Notes: generated by a model from the letters alone, not told the origin. A stretch of 64,000 bases of DNA from Plotosus lineatus (GCA_024760905.1 CM045731.1:56409125-56473124), one strand, 5' to 3'. Positions 11,262 through 24,180 are shown, counted from the stretch's first letter. Made by a program: numbers and translations.

Positions 11262-11602
11262 GGTAGAGCAGTGATGGCCTGGTGGTAAAGGTGCTGGATC
11301 ACTGATCCTAAGGTTGGGGGTTCAAGCACCACTCTCCATGGGTTGTCACTATCCCCCCAAGTGCAGCTAACTGGGTTATCAAAGGCCGACCATGTCTCTC
11401 ACTGCCTATGGTGTGAGGTTCATGTGAAAGAACTATTGCTTACCTTCAACAAGAGTAGCTGCAAAGCCCTCAGCATGTTTCCACCCTGCGATGGCCTGGC
11501 AAGCTGTCTAGGGTGTATTCCGCCCTCGCCCAGAGTTGGATGGGTGCCAGCCTCCCCATGACCCTAATTAGGATTAAGCCGTTACAGAAAATGAATGAAT
11601 GA
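11262..11602 (+). mobile_element. SINE family A, near full-length copy
   Basis: A tRNA-like head with A-box (TGGCCTGGTGGTAAAGG) and B-box (GGGTTCAAGC), a body with GCAGCTAACTGGGTTATCAA and CTCGCCCAGAGTTGG, and the tail CCTAATTAGGATTAAGC, ending in an AATGAATGA repeat. This copy is the reference for the other family A entries. Confidence 0.85.
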
Positions 11603-12407
11603 TAAACATTTCATAGGGCGTTTCATTTCCTTTCCAGCTGATTCTTTTTTTCTGGTTTGTTATTGGATCAGTTTAATTCTTCAGCTTCTCTTTTTAGTTT
11701 ATATTCCTTTCCGTGACATTTCAGGACTTTCCTTGGTAAAGCAAGTTAAACCAGTGCACACTAAATAAACAACTGTGTGGCTGTTAGGGAGCCACTTATT
11801 TTTGAAAATAATTGGAACTTTTTTAAAGCATAAATATTGATCTCTGGAGCAATTAAAAAAAAATCATGTGGTCCAATGAGTCAAGATTTACCCTATTTCA
11901 GAGCAATGGGTGTGTCAGAGTTAGAAAGGAAACCATGCACCTAAAAATGAGGTCAGTTGAAGACCTGAATGACCAGAGGGTTACACTATCAATGGATTTC
12001 CGTTTCTTCACTGATATCACAGACATCCGTGAATAGTCTTTAACTTGTAAGGTTTACATCAGCACATTCCAGAGTAGTTCGACTCTCGTCTCTCTCGTCG
12101 TTAATACACCAGCTTGGAGAAAAATTTCCGCCAGTCTCAAGAGAAACATGTCATAATGTTGCATAAGGTAGTGGAAGCAATTTTACAGTGAATGCATGAC
12201 GTAATCACAGTTAAAGGCAACCAAACAAAATGTTAGTGTATGTAGTTATTTTGTTTGTTTATTTGGGTTTTTTTAATAGGTGTGTGTTGGGTGAGTTGTC
12301 CTGGAACGCCATATTAAATTTGGTCGCACTTGGATGAAGTGTGTCCAACCAGGAAGGCTTCAAGTATTTCCATGGAACCAAATAATGTCATGGTAACAGT
12401 GTGTGTG

Positions 12408-12441
<34 letters not shown>

Positions 12442-12910
12442 GGGGGACGAATGGAAAAAAAAACCCCAAGAAAAACAAGAGAATGAGCTTTTCTTTCCAA
12501 AAACTGTTTGCAGGTAGCCACAGGATGGATTAAATAAAGTTGCTTTGGGGTCGAGGTCTAACTGGTGGAGAAGACACAGAACAAAAGAAAATATAATAGC
12601 TTTAACATGTAAGCACAACACGTGCTGAGATGCTATGGGAGTCCTGCAGGGATTGTCACCCTCTATTATTAATATGGGTTAGATGAGCCAAAGTGCAAAC
12701 TGGGAGAAACCACAGATGGTAGGAAAAACAACCTGCCTGGAGAGCCTGATTTCTAAATAAATAAGGAGTAAAAAACAAGAGGCACCACTAGAGTCACTTG
12801 TTCCAAGTAATGGTTTTCTGGTGTCAGACTCGAATCAAGCTGCGGAAGCATCTTTATCTCATAGCACAAGTGTGTAATTTTGGGGAAAGAAATTAAACAC
12901 TGTTATACTA
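11603..12910. other. intergenic, nothing recognised
   Basis: AT-rich sequence with one (GT)n run. Short open frames have no protein-like pattern. Confidence 0.5.
12402..12440. repeat. (GT)n microsatellite
   Basis: Nearly pure GT with one GC interruption. No function is evident. Confidence 0.9.
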
Positions 12911-14493
12911 TAACCTCTGGCAAAAGATTATGGAATCACCAGTCTCAGAGGATCTTCATTCAGTTGTTTAATTTTGCAGAAAAAAAAAGCAGATCACAGA
13001 CATAACAAAACTAAAGTAATCTCAAATGGCAACTTTCTGGCTTTAAGAAACAGTAAAAGAAATTTAAAAAAAAATGTGGTAGTCAGTAACAGTTACTTTT
13101 TTAGACCAAACAGGGGGGTTAAATTACGGAATCACACAATTTTGAGGAAAAATGATGGAATCACCCCATAAATTTCCATTCCTTAAACACCTGCGTCAGA
13201 TTAGATCGAGATGTTATTCTGCAGTTAAACAGGAGTGATCACACCTTGGAGAGCTGTTGCACCAAGTGGACTGACATGAATCATGGCTTCAACACGAGAG
13301 ATGGCAATTGAAACAAAGCAGAGGATTATCAAACTTCTTAAAGAAGGTAAACCATCACGCAATGTTGCAAAAGATGTTGATGCAGGCCATGACATTGACC
13401 TTGTATGTCTTTCTTAAAGGAATGTTTTAGCAGTTTTTTTCTCTATGACAAGATGCATTATCATCTTGAAAAAATTATTTCATCATCCCCAAACATCCTT
13501 TCAATTGATGGGATAAAAAAAAAAAGTGTCCAAAAATTTCAACGTAACCTTGTTTATTTATTAAAAATGTAATGACAGCCATCTCCCCAGTGCCTTTACC
13601 TGACATGCAGCCCCATATCATCAGTGACTGTGGAAATTTGCATGTTTTCTTCAGGTAGTCTTCTTCATAAATCTCATTGGAACGACATCAAACAAAAGTT
13701 CCAGCATCATCACTTTGCCCAATGCAGACTCGTGATTCATCACTGAATGACTTTCATCCAGTCATCCACAGTCCATGATTGCTTTTCCTGAGCCCATTGT
13801 AACCTTGTTTTTTCTGTTTAGGTGTTAATGATGGCTTTTGTTTAGCTTTTCTGTATGTAAATCCCATTTTCTTTAGGTGGTGTCTTACAGTTTAGTCACA
13901 GACGTTGACTAAAGTTTCCTCCCATTTGTTTTGCTTTACATTTTCAAGACATATTGCTTTAAGTTTTCTGTCTTGACGCTTGGATGTCTTCCTTGGTCTA
14001 CCAGTATGCTTGCCGTTAACAACCTTCCCATGTTGTTTGTACTTGGTCCAGATTTTAGTCACCACTGTGAACAACCAACATCTTTTGCAACATTCCGTGA
14101 TGATTTACCTTCTTTAAGAAGTTTGATAATCCTCTCGTTTGTTTTAATTGCCATCTCTCGTGTTGGAGCCATGATTCATGTCAGTCCTCTTGGTGCAACA
14201 GCTCTCCAAGGTGTGATCACATCAGATCTAATCTGATGCAGGTGTTAGTTTTGGAAATGGAAATTTACTGGGTGAGTCCATAATTTTTTTCCCCTGCTTG
14301 GTCTAAAAAAGTAACTGTTGTTGATTATCACATGTTTTTCTTGATTTCTTTTAGTGTTTCTTAAAGCCAGAAAGTTGCCATTTGAGATGACTTTAGTTTT
14401 GTGTCATGTCTGTGAGCTGCTTTTTTTCCCTGCAAAATTAAGCAACCGAATGAATGAGACTGGCGAGTCCACAATTTTTTTGCCAGGGGTTGC
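12911..14493 (-). mobile_element. fold-back derivative of a Tc1/mariner transposon
   Basis: The middle (13385-14070) is transposase sequence on the minus strand, including GKHTGRPRKTSKRQDRKLKA. The right arm (14070-14493) carries the transposase start (ATG near 14169), the 5' untranslated part and the terminal repeat. The left arm (12911-13381) is an inverted second copy of the same 5' region, including its own start, where the transposase 3' end and 3' repeat should be. The ends match: CTGGCAAAAG on the left and CTTTTTTTGCCAGGGG-like sequence on the right. Confidence 0.8.
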
Positions 14494-15296
14494 ACAAAGA
14501 GACCCTGGTGTCAGGAAAGATAGCTCCTACTCTGTACACACTTACTGGCTTCATGCTTGTGGTCATTTAGAGACTAGAGCTTGTATCTTCCATGAAACAT
14601 TGATATAAATTATCATCGTGCACTTAATCGCTCCCATGGCAATGTTTTGGCGACAAGAATTGACCATGATGGAAAGAATAATAATATTTTGGGAGCTGAT
14701 GCCTGATTGCAAAAAAAGGTGCAGATTGTCATGTTCATGACAAGCTACATAGTCAAGAGCCAGATGTTACTTTAATAACTTAACCTGTGTGGTGAAACTG
14801 GAGACTCCTTCCGTAAGTGCAACAGAAATATCTAACTCAGAGAACATCACAATCTCGGCATGTTTTTTTTTTTTGTGGCCTTCAGCAAGGAGGTTATGTT
14901 TTAGCCTCAGTTTGTGTGTTTGTTAGCACGATATGACACACACAGACACACACACACAAAATATATGGTTAGATTTTCATGGAATTTTTACCGAGGCTTT
15001 GACCAAGATAGACTTTAGATTTTTGGTCAAAATTTGAAACAAATTCTGGATACAGATTTTTTTTAAAGGGATTCTTTAACAGTATGAAAAAAGATTATTA
15101 TTTTTTTTTTTTGTTCTTATGGGGATTTCCAGGCTTGGCAGAGGTTTGCACGTTCTGAGTGCACTTGTTAGTGTATTTATTACAATTGCCTTCCTATTTT
15201 AGGACCATTACACAGCATTGACAGTCATTACTATACAATGAACTCAGAGTGAACTGGATTCTGGTTGTGCAATAAAGACCAAAAATCTCACTGTAT
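14494..15296. other. intergenic, nothing recognised
   Basis: Contains short CA and poly(T) runs. The segments AGCAAGGAGGTTATGTTTTAG and CTTGGCAGAGGTTTGCACG hint at another old repeat, but no family could be assigned. Confidence 0.45.
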
Positions 15297-15420
15297 CCAT
15301 TCAGTCATTCATTTTCTGAACCACTTAATCCTAATTAGGGTCACGGAGAGGCATCCTCGGGCGAGGGCTGGGCACACCCTGGACAGCTTGCCAGGCCATA
15401 AAACAACCATTAAGTAAAGC
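15297..15420 (-). mobile_element. SINE family A tail fragment
   Basis: Reverse-complement family A tail with CACTTAATCCTAATTAGGGT and GACAGCTTGCCAGGCC. Confidence 0.7.
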
Positions 15421-15653
15421 AACCCACTAGTGTACGAGGAGGAATTCCACATAAACATGGGGAGAACTCGCAGTACATTATTACAAATTTATTACACGGT
15501 TACTTATTAAAAAAATCAATAATTTGACACAAAGTAGAGAATTGTTACCGATTTTATTGTTAATTATAGCCATTAATGATGTTCTCCATATAATTTGTAC
15601 ATTATGAAAGAAACCAATAGTAGTGATTGGCCAGTCGAACATTCAAGTAAATA

Positions 15654-16403
15654 CAGGGAGTCCTCTGTTTACACCGGTCCCGACTTAACCCGTTTCGTGG
15701 TAACAAACGCGCCCCCATAAAAATATAAAAAATAATATTATTCGTCATTGTCTTTTGCAATTACGTAAACAAACGCGAACTAGTTTTGGGCACGCGAGGT
15801 GGAAGAATACGCTGTGTTGTGGTTGTGGGCCGAGGAAGACGGTGTCGCTTCCCTTCGCTCAGTCTCGGTACTGTAATATTACGCATCATTACGTCTTACG
15901 TGGTTATGTAAACAAACACAAACTACTTTCAGGCACGCGAGATGAAGCAAGCGTTGACAACTTTTGAGGCTGAGGACCCCAACTTGGGAAGGTTCACTAG
16001 GCTTTCCAGAGGCATCCTGGATTTGATGCAATGCTACAAAGGAGATCTTGGATGAGAAGAGGTTGCTCTCTGTCCAGTCTAACCTGGAGCAGTATTTTAA
16101 GAAGGTAGAGAGGCCTGCAACAGATCCTGTACCCTCTACCTCAGCTGCATCTACCAATCCAGGCTCACCTGCCCCAGCTTCTCCAGCACAATAAGCCCAT
16201 CTCTCCCTCCCTTACTGTATTTAATTCTTGTGGTAAGGAATTGTTTTCTCTTTTAATACTTTGTCATTAACTGTTACATTTTATTATAGCACTGTACGTA
16301 CAGTACTTTCCAGTATATTTTATGTTATGTTCCGACTTACCCTGAAATTCGGGTTACATCGCGTCTTAAAAACGGATCAGCGTCGTAAACCGAGGACTCC
16401 CTG
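15654..16403. mobile_element. Tigger/pogo-like DNA transposon, internally deleted
   Basis: About 750 bases bounded by inverted repeats CAGGGAGTCCTCTGTTTAC and GTAAACCGAGGACTCCCTG, each flanked by the TA target duplication (15652-15653, 16404-16405). The interior (15940-16190) resembles the acidic/Pro/Ala-rich C-terminal end of a pogo-type transposase; the DDE core is absent. Confidence 0.75.
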
Positions 16404-16704
16404 TAAATATACTTGAAGTGCAGCGTAACTAAACCGGGCACAAATGGATGCAGGTATATACTGTACTGTATTGTGACTTGGCCTAGTTATAATGAAATGT
16501 CTCTCCCCGGTGTCCATTTGATAAATTCACACTTTATTCACACTTTTATAAGCACTTATTGACTGCAATCTTGTTTGTTTTCAACATTGTTCCGACACGA
16601 TTACCCTCCAAAATTACTTAAACTTCTCCAGAAACGAATGCCATCAAAATCTATGCATAACTTTGCATTTTCTTTTACTATAAAAATTCTAATATTTGTA
16701 TATA

Positions 16705-17148
16705 CAGGGATCCCTTACTTTCCGCAGTTAATTGGGACTAAGATTCCCCCCCAACCACTGAATTCCATGAAGTAGGATCATCCATCCTGACTGATATATA
16801 CGTACATGTATATGTGTATATCAATAAATACATATTCAATGCTATAAATGCTTATAATAACAATTAAACATTAAAAATAATGCATGAGATATAAATAAAA
16901 TATTAATACACACATACAGATACACGCATGCACTCAGATGCGCACCTCACAAAAATGTAACTGGTTTTGATGGGGGGTTTTTGTTTGCATAATTGGACTT
17001 GTTTTTGTGGCATTCTCCTTAATTTTTTCTCCTATTCTTCCTTAATTTCCTTTTTTTTAATTCAATGAATATTTAAAAAAAAAAAAAAAAAAAAACGCGA
17101 TGCACTGAAGCCGCCTGAATTGAAGCACAAAGTGGAAAGGGATTCCTG
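16705..17148. mobile_element. pogo-like MITE (copy 1)
   Basis: 444 bases between TA dinucleotides with inverted ends CAGGGATCCCTTACTTTCCGC and GTGGAAAGGGATTCCTG. It contains a poly(A) run at 17066-17095. The same family, inverted, is at 59047-59427. No coding capacity. Confidence 0.75.
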
Positions 17149-18773
17149 TATACAGACACTCCCTGCTTTATGTATTTTTCGATTCCACTTTGTTTTTTTT
17201 TTAATTGTCAAATTTTGAGTTTAGCATACTCTCCGTAGTACGAGACGTACCTACGTAGTACACTGACATAATACGCTACTTCCGCATGATGCTGCGTCCA
17301 TTGTTGACAAACGACAGACTGAACGTGCCACTCCTTCTTCCCAATTCACCGCATGTTACCCTTGTGTTAAGACGTCATCTCTGATCTTTGTGTTTACACT
17401 GTTTTAATGATTAGATATTGTTTGGCCCAAAGAGGATAATTTTAATGTCCTCAAGAACAGCTCATTCGAAAACATGTTGCATTTCAGGTTTTTTTTTTTT
17501 TTTTTGTGGTTGACCCTCAAACACTGCCGTCCGTGCGTCGTCCGACACCAGAACACATGCCGTTTTGTGCCTTTTTCACTTGCAGCCTATTTTGGAACTA
17601 GGGTGGCAGGAAATGTGAATCTGAAACTACTCCTGAGCTCATGGCGGATACAACTTCCCACGTCTGTCTGTCTAAAGAAAGTGAGGCTGTAATTAGGCTG
17701 TACTGTTTTTGCACTGAAAGGATCTTGGCTCAGAGATAAAGAAACACTGTTCAGAGCCAGAGGCCTTGTTTGGTTTTATTGGCTCTGCATACTGTGTGTG
17801 AGCAACTGTAGCGGTTTTCTAAAGTGTTTCACAAACATGACCTTCTGCTATAAGATGGAAGTGTTAGCATGATGCCAAAAAGTTATGAGCGGACTGTCGT
17901 ATCATTTCTAGCAGAGACAGGGCTTCAGGCAAGGAAGGCACCAAAATCAACCTAATTCTGGATAAAGGAATTTTTACGGATTCAAATGAGACAGGACTTT
18001 GATATTTTGGTTCTTACGGGAAATGGTTTTGCTCGGCTCGGCAAAGGTGCGCTCTCCCAGAGTGCTCTTGGTCCTGCGTCCCAAACTAGCATAGTCATTA
18101 AAATGTTCCAGCATCATGGCTGAGCAGCGAGTTTCTTATAAGGGAAAATATAACTGATTCATCACTGTAAAGTTTGTTACATTACATCCGTAAATACATT
18201 TTAAACAAACTCTGGCGTATAACAAGTCCCCCAAGACCTGATTTGATGGAGATTTATTCAAAGTTATGGCCTTAAAGAACACAAGACAGATCTTTCATTG
18301 TTCCAACACCGAGCTCAGTAAAAAGAACAAAAAACAAAATTTTTTTTTACATTTTTCAATCTTTTTTCCTCCTCGATTTGAAAAATTCAGCACAAAAAAA
18401 AATAACAAAGAAAAGCAAAAAGTAATAAATATTTCCAAGCAAAGTATAATCCAGTTATAAAATAAAAGCAAAGACATGAAAAACATTCAATAAAATGTTG
18501 GCTGGAGGTGTTTAACCGGCTCAGGCTGGAACTGCAGTACTGCATTAAAGTCTAACAGCTAAAAAATAAAATGCATGTGCGAGTCTGTTGACATGTTTAC
18601 AACTCTTACTCCGAACGAGGATGGAGTCACGGCAGGTCATGAATGTCCGAGCCACAAATCTACTGTACACTGAGGAAGGGACAAGCAAACAGTGACCAAG
18701 AACCACTTTCATCAACTTGTATGCAAGATCATTACAAACAAGATGTTGGTAAGGATAGCTAACACATAATTCA
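17149..18773. other. intergenic, nothing recognised
   Basis: Unassigned sequence. An open frame at 17474-17692 follows a poly(T) run and shows no domain. A segment near 18000-18130 (GCTCGGCAAAGGTGCGCTCTC) resembles the old repeat noted at 15130. Confidence 0.45.
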
Positions 18774-19185
18774 TGACATTTAAAAAAAAAAAAAAAAAAA
18801 AAAAAAATTCAAACAATGCACGAGTTGCTCTCCCATTGACCATCTCCCAACATCCCGCCCCACTTAACTCTGCTAAGAAGACATGGTCAACACGCGCACA
18901 CAGACACACACGTGATTCCCGTGCGAGTGAAAAGATGCGGGCTCGTGGCATGCGGTTGAGTGATATCGCCAAGGAATATGACCAAACCCGTCTACCATCG
19001 GTTCAATATTGAAGCAGATGGAGACCTTAAAAAGTATGCTTTTATAATTTTTAAAGGGTTTAGGGGGTAGTATGGGGGGCTTGGAACGAATCACACGTTT
19101 TATGTAAAATGTGGTTCAACTTCAAAAGTCCAGGTTACGAAACCACTTCCGAAATGGATTAATTTCAGAAATTGAGGTACCACTG
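18774..19185 (+). mobile_element. Tigger-like transposon remnant with transposase N-terminal fragment
   Basis: The right end GAGGTACCACTG followed by TT is a pogo/Tigger-type terminus. Inside, 18930-18985 reads EKMRARGMRLSDIAKEYDQT, the DNA-binding helix-turn-helix region of such transposases. The left part shares CAAACAATGCACGAG and CATCCCGCCCC with 26515-26780. The rest of the transposase is missing. Confidence 0.6.
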
Positions 19186-19633
19186 TTAAATGTCATATTT
19201 AAATCATACTCATGCTGATAAGCTGACACACACACACACACACAAGACGAGGCACGCGTGAGAGCACACACACAGTAGAGACGAGGCGTGCGTGCACACA
19301 CCGTACAGACGAGGCACGCATGCGTGCGCACACACACGGTGCAGAATCCCTGTGATTCACGCTGCACATTGTTACAGTATTTATTGACGGTTGGTACGGA
19401 TTTCACTTTGGTCACTTTTTAGTACGGTGTATGATAGGGGACACATTGATTATTTTTCCCGTGTCAACACAACCAGCCGGTATTTTTATTTTTTGGTCAG
19501 GCGGGGTTTTTATATACAATTTTGGCCCTACCGGCCGTGTTACCGCAAACAAGGATATTTTAAGTCTGGCCTCACAATCTTTTGTAATGATTAGTCCAAA
19601 GCTATTATTTTTTTGCTATAAAGAGGTATAATT

Positions 19634-19670
<37 letters not shown>

Positions 19671-19671
19671 T

Positions 19672-21060
19672 AGTCCTTCTCAAAAAATTAACATATTGTG
19701 ATAAATTTCATTATTTTCTGTAATGTACAGATAAAAATTAAACTTTCATATATTTTAGATTCATTGCACCCCAACTGAAATATTTCAGGTCTTTTATTGT
19801 TGTAATACTGATGATTTTGGCATAACAGCTCATGAAAACCCAAAATTCCTATCTCAAAAAAAATTAGCATATTTCATCTGACCAATTTAAAAAAAAAAAA
19901 AAAAAAAAAAGTGTTTTTAATACAAAAAAAGTCAACCTTCAAATAATTATGTTCAGTTATGCACTCAATACTTGGTCGGGAATCCTTTTGCAGAAATGAC
20001 TGCTTCAATGCGGCGTGGCATGGAGGCAATCAGCCTGTGGCACTGCTGAGGTGTTACGGAGGCCCAGGATGCTTCGATAGCGGCCTTAAGCTCATCCACA
20101 GTGTTGGGTCTGGTGTCTCTCAACTTTCTCTTCACAATATCCCACAGATTCTCTATGGGGTTCAGGTCAGGAGAGCTGGCAGGCCAATTGAGTACAGTAA
20201 TACCATGGTCAGTAAACCATTTAGCAGTGGTTTTGGCACTGTGAGCAGGTGCCAGGTCGTGCTGAAAAATTAAAATCTTCATCTCCATAAAGCTTTTCAG
20301 CAGATGAAAGCATGAAGTGCTCCAAAATCTCCTGATAGCTAGCTGCATTGACCCTGCCCTTGATAAAACACAGTGGACCAACACCAGCAGCTGACATGGC
20401 ACCCCAGACCATCACTGACTGTGGGTACTGGACACTGGACTTCAGGCATTTTGGCATTTCCTTCTCCCCAGTCTTCCTCCAGACTCTGGCACCTTGACTT
20501 CCGAATGACATGCAAAATTTGCTTTCATCTGAAAAGAGTACTTTGGACCACCTGAGCAACAGTCCAATGATGCTTCTCTGTAGCCCAGGTCAGGCGCTTC
20601 TGCCGCTGTTTCTGGTTCAAAAGTGGCTTGACCTGGGGAATGCGGCACCTGTAGCCCAGTCCACTGCTTCCACAGGTCCCCCAAGGTCTGGAATCGGCCC
20701 TTCTCCACAATCTTCCTCAGGGTTCGGTCACCTCTTCTGGTTGTGCAGCGTTTTCTGACTCACTTTTTCCTTCCCACAGACGTCCCACTGAGGTGCCTTG
20801 ATACAGCACTCTGGGAACAGCCTATTCGCTCAGAGATTTCTTTTGTGTCTTCCCTTGAGGGTGTCAATGATGGCCTTCTGGACAGCAGTCAGGTCGGCAG
20901 TCTTACCCATGATTGCGGTTTTGAGTAATGAACCAGGCTGGGAGTTTTTAAATGCCTCAGGAATCTTTTGCAGGTGTTTAGAGTTAATTGGCTGATTCAG
21001 ATGATTAGGTTAATAGCTTGTTTAGACTACCTTTTCATGATATGCTAATTTTTTGAGAAG
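19672..21060 (-). mobile_element. Tc1-like DNA transposon with a decayed transposase
   Basis: The left terminus CCTTCTCAAAAAATTAACAT and an inner direct repeat near 19852 (TCTCAAAAAAAATTAGCATA) give the IR/DR arrangement of this family. The right end at 21035-21060 (TATGCTAATTTTTTGAGAAG) matches only one repeat, so the right arm is shortened. The minus-strand transposase is spread over three frames: helix-turn-helix remnants, LFSDESKFCMSF, LAPAHSAKTTAKWF and NWPASSPDLNPIENLW (DDE motifs), ending near 19965. Frameshifts make it inactive. Confidence 0.9.
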
Positions 21061-21504
21061 GTAAATACAGGTGTGAGATTTTTTTCTTCATATTCATCTT
21101 TCTTGACTGTAATGGTTTAAAACTTCACACTATAACTTAACTGTATATTTATAAAAAGTAAAAAACCTGTTTGGCCTGTGACCCCCCCCCCAAACCACCA
21201 CCTGCTTTCCTCCAATTTGGACTTTCCCATTTCACATGTCTGCCATTACATCTTTATATTATATACCCAATATTATATTACACCACGCACCAATTATTTC
21301 ATGATTATCTTACAACAACCAAAGACGATGACCAAAAAGGGGAAAAAAAAGGAAATAATCAAGAAGCTTGATGTTAAGAGCTTCAAATGCACATCAGTAA
21401 ACGTCAGTATTTGTGTGCGTGTGTGTGTGTGTGTGTGGGGGGGGGGGGGGGTTGTGTCACCAAATTGTGAATGTTGACTTAGCCAAAAAAAAAAAAAAAA
21501 AAAC

Positions 21505-21722
21505 ATTTTTGAACTGCTTGATCCCAATTAGACTTGTGAGAAGGCTGGCACCCATTTCAACCGACTCTGGGTGAGGGCAGAGTACAGAGTACAGCGCACC
21601 AGGCCATTGCAGGGCAGAAACACACAGATGGCCATGTAGCTCCTTTTGACAAAAGTCAGCAATGGTTCTTTTACATAACAGACAGTGAGAAACCCAGTGA
21701 GCTGCACTGGACGAACCTGGAT
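21505..21722 (-). mobile_element. SINE family A, partial
   Basis: Reverse-complement family A body (GGCTGGCACCCATTTC, CCATTGCAGGGCAGAAACAC, AGTCAGCAATGGTTC), ending at the AGCTGCACTGG segment. It is preceded by a poly(A) run. Confidence 0.75.
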
Positions 21723-23044
21723 GCTGAAACGATTCTCGAGTTCTCAGTGTTCTCTTAACATTGCTCGCGGTTTGCAGACCCAAAACATTTATTGATCAAA
21801 CCGACTCCAAACTCTGATATATAATTTTGAGATTTCCTGTATTTGACGCAGATAGAGACACAGTAGGTGGAACCATCGGAACAATTTATCCTCCAGATAT
21901 TTGAAAAGTTTACAGAGTGTAGCTGGAGAACAGTCGAGGAACAGATTGCGAATCGAACATCACCAGAATCTCCCCAAATATTGACAGCAGTAATCGTTTG
22001 CCAAAAAGGAAAGAAAAATTTTTCATCTCAGTTCAGCTGTTAGTCGTTTTTTTTGGCAAGACACCCACATTAGCATTCACACAATACTTTGGTCCCTTTT
22101 AATTTTTTTTTCTTACATGGCTTTACTTGCAACTTAAACATTCTGATTCCTTTTTATTCTACACTGGAATAATTTCAGAAAAATGAACAGTATGGGCAAC
22201 TCTAAGCGTTACTGTTTAGATCGGAGCCTTTGGGTGGAGTTTTAACAGAAAACAAATCTCAGCAGATATATGGCCAAACTCATCCCATAAACAGTAGCAC
22301 CATTATTGGGAATATGGCAGAGGCCACGCCCCTTTTACTCAAATTTTACCCTGCATTGAAACTCAAGTCCCCTGAAATCGTAATTTCGACTCGGATGGGG
22401 ACTAAAAACAAGAAAAGAAGCAGCTTGAATGCAGTTCTGTTTTCAGATGTGCTGTGATTTAAATGCAACATTACCTTATGGTCCAGAGGGGCTACAGATA
22501 AGTGTGCATGAAGCTGCCGACTGGTGTACACCCCTTTTAAAAACAGCACAGAAGTCACTTCCGGTTTATGAAGGCCAAGAGGGACACAAAGGAATACAAG
22601 TAATATAAATGCAGTACAGAACTCCTCAGCATCCACGCAACTTGAACTGAATGTTTTTTCCCTGTTTAAACAGAATGAAGTGTCTCCATGTCCATCTGCA
22701 TGTCCGCTGTGTCATTAAGATTGTCTAAGACGTGTCTGAGTTTCTGGGATTAATGTCCAAAAGGATTACAAAACTAGTAATTCAGGTTAAGTACTTTCTG
22801 GCTGACTCATTATCCCACGACTGTGTCACCGAGGTAATGAGCTCATCTAATGACAAATCACAAATCTGGGAACAGGACAAGCAGCCCGCTAGGCACTGAG
22901 CATCAAGATACCGTTAATCATCATTTATCATCAAATACTATCCAAAGAGACGTACAAATAAATAATCATTCCTGAGTTTGAATTTTAGTTGACATTTAGC
23001 TTACAATGCAAGCAATATGATTGGTTCACTATCTTGGTAAAAAT
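21723..23044. other. intergenic, nothing recognised
   Basis: Mixed single-copy-looking sequence. No exon with paired splice sites and protein-like content was found. Confidence 0.5.
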
Positions 23045-23405
23045 TACAATGATTCACCAAAGGCGAGGTGGATATCCCTGAATACTCCCTCAGATAGATT
23101 GCTGTGAGTGACGGGGAAGTGAGTGTATGGCACAACCACCCGTGACCAGGAATCCATGGGAGTTAATTGGCCGAGCTCTCACGGGAGGGAAGGATAGCAT
23201 ATGCTCGCTTCCCGGTCACTCACAGCGATCGCCGGCCAATTCATTCATACGATGGGCGGATAGCGCTTTCCCACCGAGTGTTTGACCCGCCCCCAAATAC
23301 GCACACACAGCAGTCTGAAAAGAGGCAGGTGGCTAGCAACGCATGTTGTGGAGGGGGCATGTACATGCCCTCTCTGGTCGGTGGTACGCGTAATTAGGGA
23401 GAAAA
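23045..23405 (+). mobile_element. family D repeat (copy 1)
   Basis: Shares with 38068-38430 a series of blocks: GAGCTC, then CGGTCACTCACAGCGATCGC, CCAAT, GGGCGGAT, CACC or GGCAGAGTGT, and TGAAAAGAGGC. The copies differ by about a quarter of positions by eye. Probably a SINE; copy 2 has a tRNA-like start. Confidence 0.6.
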
Positions 23406-23527
23406 TATTCCAGGAAAAAAAAATAAATCCTGTGAGTGGAGTATGTTCTGAAGTATGTTATTCCTCGTATTTTCCAAACAATAAAACGTCTTATCTAAAA
23501 AAGAAGTCGCATAATTATTATTCAAAA

Positions 23528-23700
23528 GGCTGACCATATCTCTCAATGTCTGTAGTGAGAAGGTCATGTAAAGCAACTATTGCGGTCTTTTGTAATGTGG
23601 AGCTGCACAGCCATCAGCGTGTTTCTGCCCCACTCTGCCCTCATCCACAGGCGGCTGAGATGGGCACCAGCATCACCGCAACCCATGGTTGTCATGTAAC
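23528..23700 (+). mobile_element. SINE family A, degraded
   Basis: Forward family A body (GGCTGACCATATCTCTCAATG, CAGCGTGTTTCTGCCC, GGCTGAGATGGGCACCAGC) without head or full tail. Confidence 0.6.
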
Positions 23701-23759
23701 TATTGTATCGTAAAGTGCAACATAAATGGGCAATCAAAATTTCACATGACATCATTTTA

Positions 23760-24180
23760 TAAATACAAGTCTGACTCATCCAGGTGAAGATCTTTTGGAT
23801 CTTTTTTCATCATCTTCATTTTGTCCATCATGTCATTGTTGAGGATGTGAGCAATTCGGCGTTTCCTGTGAACCACAACAGAAAGTTAATTTTTCACCTT
23901 CGCAGAAAACTTGGATCTCTTGGGTCTATATCAGAACTACGTCAAAAGACGTTGCAGCCGGAAAAAAATGCTATGATGAAAGATTGGAAATCATCAGCAA
24001 AATCTTTCCACCTTCCCTGCTGCCCGAGTACGATCATCACTAACCTGCACTGGGGCGGAAAGCCATGGCATCAGTGACGTCTTTGCGAAGAGAGAGGCAT
24101 GGCATTCTGAGTCAGAAAATGTTTGAGTTGAGTCGCTGAATGATTCGACTGTATAATGATTCAGGTGGTGACTACAAAAA
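23760..24180 (-). other. two unassigned candidate exons downstream of pfkfb2
   Basis: Minus strand: TTTTTTTTGTAG precedes a segment 24042-24179 ending GTGCAG/GTTAGT. Further on, GTTCACAG at about 23863 precedes an open stretch reading KRRIAHILNNDMMDKMKMMK and ending DESDLYL with a stop near 23766. The splice signals look good, but the two do not join in a common open frame, and neither matches a family I recognise. They could be alternative pfkfb2 3' exons, 3'UTR sequence or chance. Confidence 0.2.

Noticed and set aside
15755..16157. Possible host gene fragment
   Set aside because: Lies inside TA-flanked inverted repeats and resembles the C-terminal part of a pogo-type transposase, so it is counted as transposon sequence.
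20510..20995. Plus-strand open frames in the Tc1 element
   Set aside because: Complement of the transposase, whose DDE motifs are on the minus strand.
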